DNA of 64,000 nt from Verrucomicrobiia bacterium (GCA_030425385.1 JAUIAH010000021.1:62001-126000), one strand, 5' to 3'. Numbered from the stretch's first letter, positions 1 to 8,204 are shown. A program made the numbers and translations. Notes: generated by a model not told the origin, from the letters alone.

Positions 1-2
1 AG

Positions 3-563
3 TCGGACTCGCGTCGACGAGTGCTCAAGGAATTCATCACTGTGCATGGATTACCTTCAGTGAGTGAGCTGGATGCCACCGTCCGGGAACTCTGGCAGAT
101 GCCCGAACGCGAGATCCACTATTGCGCACAAGAATTGGCGGACAAGGTCTGGCGGAAACCACCGTCGAATGCCTTGGATCTCTACGTGTTCATGATCGTC
201 CATCAATCGTGGTGGGATTCTGTGGACATGATTGCCACCAAGCTGGTGGGCAACTACTTCACCTCGCATCCAGAACAGGAAGCTGAGCTGAGTCGTCAGT
301 GGTGTAAGAGTGAGAATCTCTGGATGAAACGCACGGCGATCCTGTTCCAACTTAAGCGCAAGGCGAAGACGAACTGGCCGTTATTGCAGGAGACGCTCAC
401 CAGTAACCTTGACCATCCAGACTTCTTCATCCGGAAAGCGGTTGGCTGGGCACTTCGTGAGTATGCAAAGGCCAATCCCGAGTCCGTAAAGCAGTTTGTG
501 AGAACGCACCCGCAACTGTCTGCTCTGAGCAAGAAGGAAGCGCTCAAGAAGATTGGGAGCTAA
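3..563 (+). CDS. DNA alkylation repair protein, AlkD-like (5' end missing)
   Basis: This is the C-terminal part of a HEAT-like-repeat DNA glycosylase of the AlkD family, which removes alkylated purines. The reading frame stays open to the window edge, so the real start lies outside; the first start-like codon inside is the GTG at 21. The visible 180 residues carry SWWDSVDMIA, resembling the AlkD W-D-x-x-D core, and the late RKAVGWALREYAK helix with another conserved Trp. Full AlkD proteins are about 220-240 residues, so roughly 40-60 residues are missing. It converges on the MarC gene. Known: the family acts in base excision repair. Inferred: it may be chromosomal flank rather than cargo. Confidence 0.8.
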   Translation, partial: SDSRRRVLKEFITVHGLPSVSELDATVRELWQMPEREIHYCAQELADKVWRKPPSNALDLYVFMIVHQSWWDSVDMIATKLVGNYFTSHPEQEAELSRQWCKSENLWMKRTAILFQLKRKAKTNWPLLQETLTSNLDHPDFFIRKAVGWALREYAKANPESVKQFVRTHPQLSALSKKEALKKIGS

Positions 564-612
564 CAACATTTCGTGAAACGCACGAGTATCGCTCGTTCGA
601 TTGGTGCCCCGC

Positions 613-1206
613 TCAGTTGCCCAAATAGGCTTTGATGCCATCGAGGAACATCTGAACCGCGATCATGACAAGCAACATTCCCATCAAGCGTTCGATCGCC
701 GCAGATCCTCGGCGGCCCAGGAAGCGAAACAGAGGGACGGACGCAGTGAGTATGATGGTCGATGCCAACCAGGCTAGAGTCAGTGCCAGCGTCCATTGCC
801 CCATCTTCTCGGGTTCCTTGCTGGCCATCAGCAACAACGCTGCGATGCATGAAGGCCCGGCAATCAACGGGATGGCTAACGGAACCACCAGAGGCTCGCC
901 ATCGTCTTGATCCGACTCCGGCATCATGACACTCTTCCTTGGAAACACCATTCCGAGAGCGATCAGAAACAGGATGATGCCTCCGGAAATACTAAGCGTG
1001 GCATCGCGCAATCCAAGAAAGACGAGCACCCACCGACCGGTATACAAGAACAGCAGAAGAATCCCATAGGCGATCACGGACTCTCGCAGGATCACCACGA
1101 TGCGCCGCCGTTGCTCAAGCGAACTGAGCAATGAATTGAACATCACCATGTTCCCAAAGGGATCCATGATGAGGAATAGGAGAATTGCCGCCGAAGCCAG
1201 GGTCAT
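613..1206 (-). CDS. MarC/UPF0056 family integral membrane protein
   Basis: This is a 197-residue, strongly hydrophobic protein with about six membrane segments. The family signatures are visible: an N-terminal MDPFGN stretch near residue 14, and PLAIPLIAGPS near residue 110, both typical of MarC/YhgN/YchE proteins. A polar loop (residues about 92-105, rich in Asp and Glu) separates the two halves. The length is normal for the family. Despite the name, MarC proteins have no proven transport substrate. It converges on the AlkD gene and diverges from the relaxase. Confidence 0.85.
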   Translation of the reverse strand: MTLASAAILLFLIMDPFGNMVMFNSLLSSLEQRRRIVVILRESVIAYGILLLFLYTGRWVLVFLGLRDATLSISGGIILFLIALGMVFPRKSVMMPESDQDDGEPLVVPLAIPLIAGPSCIAALLLMASKEPEKMGQWTLALTLAWLASTIILTASVPLFRFLGRRGSAAIERLMGMLLVMIAVQMFLDGIKAYLGN

Positions 1207-1271
1207 GGAGGTTCATACCTTGCCACGGCTTCATCAGCAATGGAAAGAAGTTGAGAGAACGCACTCCTAAA

Positions 1272-1310
1272 ACGTGATCTGCATTCACGGACGGCGAATG
1301 AACTAGTGAC
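1272..1310 (+). promoter_or_regulatory. Transfer-regulon motif, copy 1 (upstream of relaxase)
   Basis: This 39-bp element runs from AACGTGAT to GGCGAATGAACTAGTGA. The same blocks with identical spacing occur at 8165-8203, 47311-47349 and 56184-56222. Here it ends 21 bases before the relaxase ATG. The left block also forms a short inverted repeat (CGTGA ... TCACG). The two blocks are spaced like the -35 and -10 elements of an ECF-sigma promoter, but an operator role is equally possible. Confidence 0.7.
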
Positions 1311-1331
1311 GCCCCATGGCCTGTCGCTAGA

Positions 1332-4300
1332 ATGATTACCGCAAGCTCCATCACCGGTGGCGACAACTACCTGTCAAAGCACCTTCGAGCGAACGACTAC
1401 TACGAGGAAGGCAAGGAAGTCTCCGGCGAGTGGATCGGAAACGGCGCGCAGAAACTTGGGCTTGAGGGGGCCGTCGAATCCGAACATTTCGAGATGCTTC
1501 GGAACAATCAGCACCCGTTCACCGGAGAACGTCTCACCGAGCGCAAGAACACCGTCGCCAAAGTGACGAATCCGAAAACGGGTCGGGTCGAGAATCGCAA
1601 GCCGATCACGCTACATGACATCAACATCAGTGCCCCAAAGGCCGCGAGCATTGTCGCCATTGTCGGCGGAGATGATCGCGTGGTCGAGGCTTGGAAGGAT
1701 TCGGTTAGGCTTGCCGTGAAAGAAATGGAACACTTCGCAGCCGTTAGGCTGCGCGCGGGCGAATTCAGAAACTCTGAGAAACTCCGCATCACCGGCAATG
1801 TAGTCGGTGCTCTCTTCTTCCACGACAGCAGCCGAGAGCTTGATCCGCAGTTGCACGCCCATGCTGTGATGGCCAACGCGAGCTTTGATAGGGAACGCGA
1901 CAAGTGGATGGCGCTTCAGCGTCGCGCCATGATGGAGTCGAGCGTCTACGTGCGCGAATTTCTTTATCATAGCTTCGCTCGGAAACTGACGCAGTTAGGT
2001 TACAAGGTCGAACCCAGCAAAGACTCGCACGGATTCGAGATTGCCGGGATCTCCGAGGAGGCAAAGCGCACGTTCAGCGAGCGCGCGAATCAGAGAATCA
2101 AGTTCGAGGCCCATTACAAGAAGGTGTTCGGCCATCAACCGACCAAACGACGGGTTGGGCAATTCATCGCGGATCTCAAGGGGGCGTCAGAGCTGCGCTT
2201 CCGCGCCGAATACAAGGCAGCCTTCAAGAAAGAGCCAGAAGCGAAGCTCGTGGCTGACTTCGTCAAGAACGCCCGCAGTCCGAAACTACCCGAGATCTCC
2301 ACAGGGGAAGTGCGAGCACGGCAACGCGAGCGGCTAGACGATCAAGGCCTCGGCCAAGTCGAGCAGACAGTCGCCGCAGCACGAGTGCGCGCAGCGGAAG
2401 GCATCAGCCTCTCACCGAGCAGCAGTCTAAAGGAGGCTGCCGTCAAGGGTTTGGATCACTGCCTCGAACGCACCAGCGTTCCCCGCCTGGGCGATGCCTT
2501 GGCGTCGGCATTGCGATTCGGATCGAAGCGGATCGGCGATCTCGATCCGAGTGGACTTTACAAGGAGATGCGTTCAAGAACCGGTGCGATTAGCGACGGC
2601 TATTTGATGACCACTGAGCTAGTCCTCCAGGAAGAAACAGCCATCCTCCACTTTGCGAAACACTCACGTAACCAGTTCGAGCCGTTGGGCGACTGTCAGG
2701 GAGCACAACTTGATCTCTTGGACGAAGGTCAACGTAAAGCCATCGTAGGTTTGTCAGAGAGCCGGAATGGCATCGCCATCCTGATCGGCGATGCCGGAAC
2801 TGGCAAAACGCACACGTTAGCGAGACTCGACGAAGCGCATCGGCACAAGACGCGCAACGGACTGATCGCGCTGGCTCCAACGACACGGGCGACAGCGGAG
2901 CTTGCCGCAAACGGGTACCCGGAAGCGGCCACGGTAGCCGCATTCCTGAACAGCGAACGCCTTCAAGAACAAGCTGCCGGGCGAGCCGTGCTCATCGATG
3001 AAGCAGGATTCCTTTCCACGAAACAACTCGCGCAACTCGTCACCATCGCGAACGAGCGCGGGGTGCGACTGGTGCTTGTTGGCGATACCAAGCAACACGA
3101 ATCCGTTGAACGCGGTAGCGCCCTTCGCAGCATCATCGATTCCGGCTTCATCAAGCCCGAACGCCTGCGAGACGTCAGGCGACAACGAGCGGAGTTGCAT
3201 CGCAAGCTGGCAAAGATGCTAGCCGACGGGAAGTCCCTCAAGGCGTTGGAGAAAGCCGAAGCGCTAGGCATGGTACACGAGATCCCCGATGCCCGCGAAC
3301 TGTTCGTCGATGCGGCGAAGCACTACGCCGACGAAGTCGAAGCTGGAAAAGAGACGCTCGTCGTCATCCCGACCTGGGATGACATCGACTGGTTCAATGA
3401 GGAGGCGCGGGCCGAAATGAAGGCACGGAATCTGATCCACGGCGATGAAATCGAGATCCGTGGATCCGCCTCGATGTCCTGGACGGAAGTCGAACGGTGT
3501 CACTGGCAGGATTACCAACCTGGCATGGTGCTCAACTTCCATCGCGAAGTGGGCGGCATGAAAGTGGGCGAATCCGCGACCGTTAAAGAGGTGCATAACA
3601 ACGGTGTCAGTGTCGTGCGACCCGATGGAACTACCGTCAAGATTGGACGCAGACAACGCAACGGCTTCGACGTGGCGGAAGAGCGACCGCTTCAAGTTGC
3701 CGCAGGCGACGAGCTTCTCTTCCGGGCCAATTGCCCCGAAATCAAGGTCTCGAACGGCGAACGTCTCAAGGTGGTCTCGGTCGATGCCTCGACGAATCAG
3801 GTGACACTGTCAGGAAACAGAGTGTTGCCTGACAACTTCACGCAAGTGAGCCACGGCCACGCCGTGACCTCGCACAAATCCCAAGGCGCGAGCGTCGAGC
3901 AATCGATCCTCGTGGTCGGGCCAAGTTCGTTGCCAGCTTCGAACCTGAGACAGTTTTACGTAAGCAACACGCGTTTCAAGGATGGTCACCGTCTCTATGC
4001 GCACAATCTGAGCGCATTGAAGGGAGCCGTCGCTAGCCGTTCTGAACGGATGCTGGCGCGCGAGTTTGTCGCCCACTTGAGCAAAGAACTAGGCGCGCTG
4101 TTGCAGGAACAGGAACGAGCCAAGCTGAACACGAAATCGAACGGCAGCGACATCGTCAGAGCGAAGCAACGCGAGAAACGCATCAAACAATTGATGGGAG
4201 AAGTTGCCGGGCGCGAACGAAGAGCAAAGAACCGTGTCAGCTTCAACGCTCTTCAGGAGAAGCTATGCATCAGCCAGATGCCGGAGCGCATTCTCAAATG

Positions 4301-4454
4301 GCTCAAAGGGCGACGCAAGGAGCAGACTCGCAAGCGAGCCAAGAGCAAGTTCCGAGCCTACGCCGTGGCTCGAAGCATTCGGCAAGGGCGTAAAGCTTCG
4401 CAGTGGTTCGAGCGCGCCCGTGCCGGCGTGCGGAGCATGGGCCGACGACGCTAA
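1332..4454 (+). CDS. MobF-type conjugative relaxase-helicase (TrwC/TraI-like)
   Basis: This 1040-residue protein should nick oriT, stay covalently bound to the transferred strand and unwind DNA. The N-terminus (MITASSITGGDNYL) is typical of MobF. Catalytic Tyr23-Tyr24 lie in NDYYEEG, and the metal-binding histidines are His164, His175 and His177 in FFHDSSRELDPQLHAHAV. A UvrD/RecD-like helicase follows: Walker A GDAGTGKT near residue 486, Walker B VLIDEAG near 553 and a late GHAVTSHKSQGAS motif near 840. The C-terminus is basic. It is much shorter than F TraI (1756) but similar to TrwC (966). A conserved 39-bp motif lies just upstream. The type IV secretion genes are 43 kb away, an unusual separation. 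Confidence 0.93.
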   Translation: MITASSITGGDNYLSKHLRANDYYEEGKEVSGEWIGNGAQKLGLEGAVESEHFEMLRNNQHPFTGERLTERKNTVAKVTNPKTGRVENRKPITLHDINISAPKAASIVAIVGGDDRVVEAWKDSVRLAVKEMEHFAAVRLRAGEFRNSEKLRITGNVVGALFFHDSSRELDPQLHAHAVMANASFDRERDKWMALQRRAMMESSVYVREFLYHSFARKLTQLGYKVEPSKDSHGFEIAGISEEAKRTFSERANQRIKFEAHYKKVFGHQPTKRRVGQFIADLKGASELRFRAEYKAAFKKEPEAKLVADFVKNARSPKLPEISTGEVRARQRERLDDQGLGQVEQTVAAARVRAAEGISLSPSSSLKEAAVKGLDHCLERTSVPRLGDALASALRFGSKRIGDLDPSGLYKEMRSRTGAISDGYLMTTELVLQEETAILHFAKHSRNQFEPLGDCQGAQLDLLDEGQRKAIVGLSESRNGIAILIGDAGTGKTHTLARLDEAHRHKTRNGLIALAPTTRATAELAANGYPEAATVAAFLNSERLQEQAAGRAVLIDEAGFLSTKQLAQLVTIANERGVRLVLVGDTKQHESVERGSALRSIIDSGFIKPERLRDVRRQRAELHRKLAKMLADGKSLKALEKAEALGMVHEIPDARELFVDAAKHYADEVEAGKETLVVIPTWDDIDWFNEEARAEMKARNLIHGDEIEIRGSASMSWTEVERCHWQDYQPGMVLNFHREVGGMKVGESATVKEVHNNGVSVVRPDGTTVKIGRRQRNGFDVAEERPLQVAAGDELLFRANCPEIKVSNGERLKVVSVDASTNQVTLSGNRVLPDNFTQVSHGHAVTSHKSQGASVEQSILVVGPSSLPASNLRQFYVSNTRFKDGHRLYAHNLSALKGAVASRSERMLAREFVAHLSKELGALLQEQERAKLNTKSNGSDIVRAKQREKRIKQLMGEVAGRERRAKNRVSFNALQEKLCISQMPERILKWLKGRRKEQTRKRAKSKFRAYAVARSIRQGRKASQWFERARAGVRSMGRRR

Positions 4455-4485
4455 TCAAATCACCAAACACCCACCAGTACACAGA

Positions 4486-4830
4486 ATGACAACGACTCCG
4501 AACCGAACTGACAACGTCTATGAAACAGACGATCATCCGCATACGATTGCCTTCAACGCGAAAGAGGAAACCGTGGCCTTCCCTTATCATCGCATCGATG
4601 AAATGAGGCGAGGTCAAGGTGATCGAAGCATTGAGATCGACTGTGACGACACTAGGATTCTGATTCGCGGTAGCCATCTCGGCAAGATGTGGCGCGAACT
4701 CTGCGCCTATCGATTGCGAGAAGTCTCGGTTAGTGTCCTGACGGTGGTCGAGAAAGAGTTGGCGGTGAAACCGGCGCGCTGCCAGGTCGAAGACATCGTG
4801 ATCCACCGAATGGATCAGGAAGAGGAGTGA
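4486..4830 (+). CDS. Hypothetical protein, relaxase operon
   Basis: I do not recognise this 114-residue protein. The frame extends upstream into the relaxase gene, but the ATG at 4486, 31 bases after the relaxase stop, is the sensible start. It is acidic and polar with no membrane segment or signal peptide. The stretch TIAFNAKEETVAFPYHRI suggests a small beta-rich fold. It is probably cotranscribed with the relaxase and followed by a strong hairpin. A role in transfer initiation is guesswork. Confidence 0.65.
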   Translation: MTTTPNRTDNVYETDDHPHTIAFNAKEETVAFPYHRIDEMRRGQGDRSIEIDCDDTRILIRGSHLGKMWRELCAYRLREVSVSVLTVVEKELAVKPARCQVEDIVIHRMDQEEE

Positions 4831-4878
4831 TTCACAGGAATCTGGCGAATGCCACAAACCCAAGGGCAAATGCCCGTC

Positions 4879-4932
4879 TCCGGCGCGGTCGTGCGAAGTG
4901 TAACGTAAGCGCGACCGCGCCGGAAAATTTTT
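4879..4932 (+). terminator. Strong hairpin with A/T tail after the relaxase operon
   Basis: The 13-base arms TCCGGCGCGGTCG (4879-4891) and CGACCGCGCCGGA (4912-4924) pair perfectly around a 20-base loop, followed by AAAATTTTT. This fits a rho-independent terminator for the relaxase unit. A hairpin of this size beside a relaxase gene is also the kind of structure found at oriT. Confidence 0.7.
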
Positions 4933-4953
4933 GAACGCTCCGTTATGGTTTTT

Positions 4954-5325
4954 CTAACCGTCGATCCAATCAATGATCCCGCCAAGAAAGCAGACAAAGC
5001 CAAAGCAACCTGAGGTAATGAAGAGGAGACCAAGCCAGCTCTCGGCACTTTTCACTAACCGATAGCGGAGATACGAAGGAAAGGGATCGGCAAGCTTCCG
5101 GCGGTAGAACCGACGGCGCTGGATCCAATGCATGCCGAGATAGCCGAAAAGAAAAAGCACCGTGCCGACACTGCAAAAGAAGAGGGTGCCGTGTTCTTCC
5201 AGCAAGAGGTCACCAACGCGTCGAATCTCGTGAGGATTGGGAATAAAGTCCATGCCGCTTGATGAAGCATGAAGGGAAACGCACGACAGGGCAAGTTCAA
5301 ACCCTAACAATCTACCTACATTCAA
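4954..5325 (-). CDS. Small membrane protein, unknown
   Basis: This 123-residue protein has an N-terminal hydrophobic stretch and two clearer membrane segments (about 47-67 and 96-117). They are separated by a very basic loop with RRRFYRRK, so the loop is probably cytoplasmic. No family is recognised. It lies directly downstream of the small acidic ORF on the same strand, and the short gap suggests cotranscription from the ssb/DUF932 side. Confidence 0.55.
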   Translation of the reverse strand: MNVGRLLGFELALSCVSLHASSSGMDFIPNPHEIRRVGDLLLEEHGTLFFCSVGTVLFLFGYLGMHWIQRRRFYRRKLADPFPSYLRYRLVKSAESWLGLLFITSGCFGFVCFLGGIIDWIDG

Positions 5326-5337
5326 CTTCCGTTGCAG

Positions 5338-5511
5338 TTATACAAATCCAAGCAGACTGAGCCAACTGTCCGGATGATCCGGTTCGACGATATCGCCGTC
5401 AGGCGTTTCGCAGACACTGTCATGCGCCCAGAAATCGATGGCCTCCTCGGAAGGCGCTTCGTACTCATCGCCGTGCCAGGTGATGGTTTCGGGAAGTGCT
5501 GTGGAGATCAT
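5338..5511 (-). CDS. Small acidic protein (57 residues)
   Basis: This short frame starts at ATG 5511 and stops at TAA 5338. It encodes a 57-residue, strongly acidic product beginning MISTALPETITWHGDEYEAP, with 15 Asp/Glu, four Trp/Tyr and almost no Lys or Arg. It sits in the leading-region cluster beside ssb and DUF932. Acidic DNA-mimic anti-restriction proteins occur in such places in other elements. That resemblance is only positional and compositional. The consistent acidic composition argues for a real gene. Confidence 0.5.
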   Translation of the reverse strand: MISTALPETITWHGDEYEAPSEEAIDFWAHDSVCETPDGDIVEPDHPDSWLSLLGFV

Positions 5512-5684
5512 GATAGAATGAGGAAAAGAAATTAAGATTTGGGAATCGCGGTGATGCTTTCAGTGGCGTGGTACATCAGATGCATCTCCGGCGATAAGAT
5601 TCGGCCTCAAGGAGACCCGCACCGGACGCGAACAACCATTTCGACGTTCCAGCCGTAGGCGTCTTATCTGCGTTTGGTGCGGGT

Positions 5685-5719
5685 GGGGGACTCGGAAGGA
5701 GGTTGCCTTCGAGTCCCCC
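5685..5719. other. Long inverted repeat downstream of DUF932 gene
   Basis: GGGGGACTC (5685-5693) pairs with GAGTCCCCC (5711-5719), and the stem continues inward with GGAAGG against CCTTC. There is no T-run on either side, so it is a poor intrinsic terminator. It could stabilise the 3' end of the DUF932 message. The rest of 5512-5736 shows no gene. Confidence 0.5.
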
Positions 5720-5736
5720 CCAGGACTGACAATCGT

Positions 5737-6498
5737 TTAGGCGGGCAGCGCGAGCGCTTCCTTCCGTTCGACCTGGCCCACGATGTCTAGCACTCCGTGA
5801 AGTGCTTCGCTTCTCTGCGGCAGTTTCAACAAGCCACCTTTCAGCGTCTCCGTAAACGCATTGTAGAGACTCCAAAGATTACGATCTTTGAACTCCGAAT
5901 GGTTGGGCGCGCGCCATTGCTCCAACACTTTTGGAACCATCGTCGTGGTAATGGCGCGGGCATCCAATGCCCTGACAATGAGGTCATGCGCTTCTGCGTT
6001 GCCCATCTCACGGTCACGGTATACCGTCGCTCGATGTTCTGTCATACCAACGAAATCCGTGAGCCTGCCAATGGCCCGAGTCGTGACTTGGGGGAGATCA
6101 CGCAGAATGTTGGTGGTATGCCTGCGCGCAAGAACCACTTCGCCAGAGAAGGCCGTATTGTCGCAAACGAAGACCGAGCTTCCCAAGGCTAGAGCTGCGG
6201 GAAAGCGTTTATCGTGTGAGTTCCGCAAGCCAACGATCGTTCCCCAATCGTCGCTTTCATGGCCATCGATAGCCACCTGCATCAGGCCGAAGTACTGAGC
6301 CCCTCCCCTGTTCAGTGCGTGTGCTTCCGTGAGGACTTTCATTCCGGCATCTTCGAGACCGCGCCTTACCTGTGAGGCAAGCGTTGCATGGGCAACTGGT
6401 TGCCAGCGTCCCTCGGCTAGTGGAGTGGCGACGCGTTCAAGTTGTTCTGGCTCGACACGAGCGCCGCCACAGTGTAGGAATAGATTATTGAGTTTCAT
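5737..6498 (-). CDS. DUF932 (plasmid/phage-type) protein
   Basis: This 253-residue protein resembles the DUF932 family common on plasmids, ICEs and phages; its function is unknown. Visible hallmarks are the middle block VFVCDNTAFSGEVVLARRHT and a C-terminal LWSLYNAFTETLKG helix, both characteristic of the family. There is no signal peptide. It lies downstream of an ssb gene with only a hairpin between them, an order often found in plasmid leading regions. It is probably expressed early after transfer together with SSB. Confidence 0.75.
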   Translation of the reverse strand: MKLNNLFLHCGGARVEPEQLERVATPLAEGRWQPVAHATLASQVRRGLEDAGMKVLTEAHALNRGGAQYFGLMQVAIDGHESDDWGTIVGLRNSHDKRFPAALALGSSVFVCDNTAFSGEVVLARRHTTNILRDLPQVTTRAIGRLTDFVGMTEHRATVYRDREMGNAEAHDLIVRALDARAITTTMVPKVLEQWRAPNHSEFKDRNLWSLYNAFTETLKGGLLKLPQRSEALHGVLDIVGQVERKEALALPA

Positions 6499-6542
6499 GT
6501 ATCTGCTTTCGTTTTCCGACGTGATTAGATGAGTGGCTCATG

Positions 6543-6570
6543 GCGGGAAGGGGTGCCAGCCCCTCCCCGC
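6543..6570 (-). terminator. GC hairpin between ssb and DUF932
   Basis: GCGGGAAGGGG (6543-6553) and CCCCTCCCCGC (6560-6570) form an 11-bp stem with one G-T wobble and a 6-base loop. It has no T-run. It may attenuate read-through from ssb into DUF932 or protect the ssb mRNA. Confidence 0.5.
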
Positions 6571-6585
6571 TCCTGCCTCACAATG

Positions 6586-6966
6586 TTAGGCAGCCTTGCG
6601 ACGTGCTTTTGGTTTCGAATTGGTTGCGGTCTTCTCCTCCGGCTTACTTGCGAGGAACTGCCAGTCTTCGACGCGAATGAGCAGGCGCGACTGCGGCTTG
6701 CCTTCGTGCTCCCACTGATCGAGCTGCAACTTGCCTTCGATGCAAACAGGCACCTTGCTCGTCACGTGCTTGGCGAATGCTTCGCCGCGCTTGCCCCAGA
6801 TATCGAGGTCAACGGCGACCAGGCGCTCAACGGTTTCACCGTCCGCTTTGCGGATCGTCTCGTTGTGAATGAGACGGGCGCGGGTCACCGTTGTGTCACC
6901 GGCTTTGCGGGTTTCGGGAGCCTTGGCGATGTTACCTGTCAGTTGGATAGAGTTCTTAGTGAACAT
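6586..6966 (-). CDS. ssb: Single-stranded DNA-binding protein (leading-region copy)
   Basis: This 126-residue OB-fold protein has the SSB layout: N-terminal IQLTGNIAKAPETR, central RLIHNET, then VDLDIWGKRGEAFAKHV and a strand ending VEDWQFL near residue 103. The tail is short and basic (KPKARRKAA) instead of the acidic DDDIPF-type tip that recruits partner proteins. A second SSB at 58343 is clearly homologous along the whole OB fold. The gene is preceded by a LexA-like palindrome and probably protects the incoming strand after conjugation. Confidence 0.88.
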   Translation of the reverse strand: MFTKNSIQLTGNIAKAPETRKAGDTTVTRARLIHNETIRKADGETVERLVAVDLDIWGKRGEAFAKHVTSKVPVCIEGKLQLDQWEHEGKPQSRLLIRVEDWQFLASKPEEKTATNSKPKARRKAA

Positions 6967-7046
6967 GGTCTAATTACCTTTCGTGTTTATGTTTTACGGT
7001 TTGATAGAGAGCGTTTTTCCGCTCTCAAGTGACATTCCAACTATAG

Positions 7047-7060
7047 TGTTCTAATGAACA
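7047..7060. promoter_or_regulatory. LexA-like operator (TGTTC-N4-GAACA)
   Basis: The perfect inverted repeat TGTTCTAATGAACA lies in an AT-rich stretch, 81-94 bases upstream of the ssb start. I recall TGTTC-N4-GAACA as the LexA motif of Verrucomicrobia. If so, ssb and DUF932 would be SOS-induced, which makes sense when single-stranded DNA enters a cell. No lexA gene is in the window. Confidence 0.6.
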
Positions 7061-7100
7061 TTTTTCAATAGAAAATGGCTGAAATAAGCAATTTATTTAG

Positions 7101-7113
7101 GTGCATTATGCAC
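7101..7113. promoter_or_regulatory. Perfect palindrome GTGCATTATGCAC
   Basis: This 13-bp palindrome (6-bp arms around a central T) lies in the AT-rich region between the ssb promoter area and the hairpin-rich segment. It could be an operator or a protein-binding site of an origin. No regulator can be assigned. Confidence 0.4.
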
Positions 7114-7115
7114 TA

Positions 7116-8164
7116 TTTAACAACGACTTACAGAACATGCTTGGCTCAGAGGGGCCAGACACTAACACGGCCATAAAATGCGGTGAAACTTGCGTTCTTC
7201 ATTGGCATCAATCCGTCGCCATCGGCCAACGAGCCGATCACGCTTCGCCCTTTTTGCAGCGCCAGCGCTCGCCTTCATCGGCCCCGATCACCGGGACGTG
7301 GAACAAAAGAAAGGAGGATGAAAAACCATTTTTTCGAGAGAAAAAATGACGCTTTGCAAGATGCAGCAGAGTGCCGGGAGTCCTAAGGACAAAATGCCGA
7401 AGGGAAGGAGGGCTCCCTCTGGGATACCCATTTTTCCGTGGACGCCCGGTACGTCGCTGCGGGGTGCGGAGCTTCTAACGAACAGCTCATAGAGCGGCTG
7501 ATTCAAAAGCGCACGGTGTTGGGTAGTTTCGCATCGCCGGGTGGTGGAGATCGGGTGGCGGCGAATGCGAGACTTCCCGACACGGTGTAAGACGAATCAC
7601 AGAATGGCGAAGCGACGAAAGGTAGCGTGAAGCTGGCCTCGGGGAGGCCGACGAAGGAGGGTGTGGCAAGTGCGAGGCGAGCATCACGAGTGGTGCGGAG
7701 CGTCCATCACCTCTCGGCACGGTGTGCAACACGGTGCCGACAAGAATCCGGTGGGTGGTGGTCATGGTAGGAGGGAACGGTCTGCGTTTCGACGGGCGCC
7801 GGAGAGGAAGCGGCTGAAGCGCAGCGCTGCTGGAACGGAGTGCCTGGCGAAAGGCAAAGACGGTTCCGGGTGGGCGGCTGTCTGGGGCGGATACAAACCC
7901 GCGTAAGCGCTGGCGACAACTGCCGCAAAGCGGATCGGGGCGTTGCGGGCCCTCCCGCTAGAGAGGGTAGCGCCGCACGAAGTAGGCGCGAGGGAGAGAC
8001 CTCTCCCTATCAAATGGCTGCTAGAGAACTGCCAGTGAGCATCGAGCGCTGCTAGAAAGTGGGAGTAGTGATGTCGGATTTTAACTGATTGATTTGTAGT
8101 TACTCTACCTAAACTGGTTCGCGATTAACTGAATGTGCGAGATGATGATAATTTCAGTAGATCG
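7116..8164. other. Gene-poor, hairpin-rich segment (possible oriT, origin or structured RNA)
   Basis: Frames here are short, lack family resemblance and have the Arg/Pro/Gly bias of non-coding GC-rich DNA, so I call no gene. Many compact inverted repeats are visible: CATTTTTTC/GAAAAAATG (7327-7348), GGCCTC/GAGGCC (7635-7649), TCGGCAC...GTGCCGA with an inner GTGT/ACAC stem (7714-7740) and AGGGAGA/TCTCCCT (7991-8008). CACGGTGT recurs at 7512, 7581 and 7718. The last 100 bases are AT-rich. Lying between ssb and the kinase, opposite the relaxase cluster, it could hold oriT with leading-region single-strand promoters, a replication origin or a large RNA. None is proven. Confidence 0.45.
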
Positions 8165-8203
8165 AACGTGATGCGCCTGGGAAAATGGCGAATTAGTTGG
8201 TGT
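8165..8203 (+). promoter_or_regulatory. Transfer-regulon motif, copy 2 (upstream of kinase)
   Basis: Same 39-bp architecture as copy 1: AACGTGAT, then GGCGAATTAGTTGGTGT after the same spacing. It ends one base before the kinase ATG. If it is a promoter with its -10 element in the right block, the kinase mRNA would have almost no leader. Confidence 0.65.
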
Positions 8204-8204
8204 C

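Noticed and set aside
7183-7386. Frame starting MKLAFFIGINPSPSANEP, reminiscent of NPS-motif proteins (DUF1643)
   Set aside because: Only the first dozen residues look meaningful and the frame then turns to basic low-complexity sequence.
7500-7900. Group II intron or reverse transcriptase remnant
   Set aside because: No reverse transcriptase frame and no clear domain V hairpin were found.
7487-8055. Several 70-90-codon frames in the hairpin-rich segment
   Set aside because: All are short, overlapping, Arg/Pro/Gly-rich and without known motifs; the region looks non-coding.
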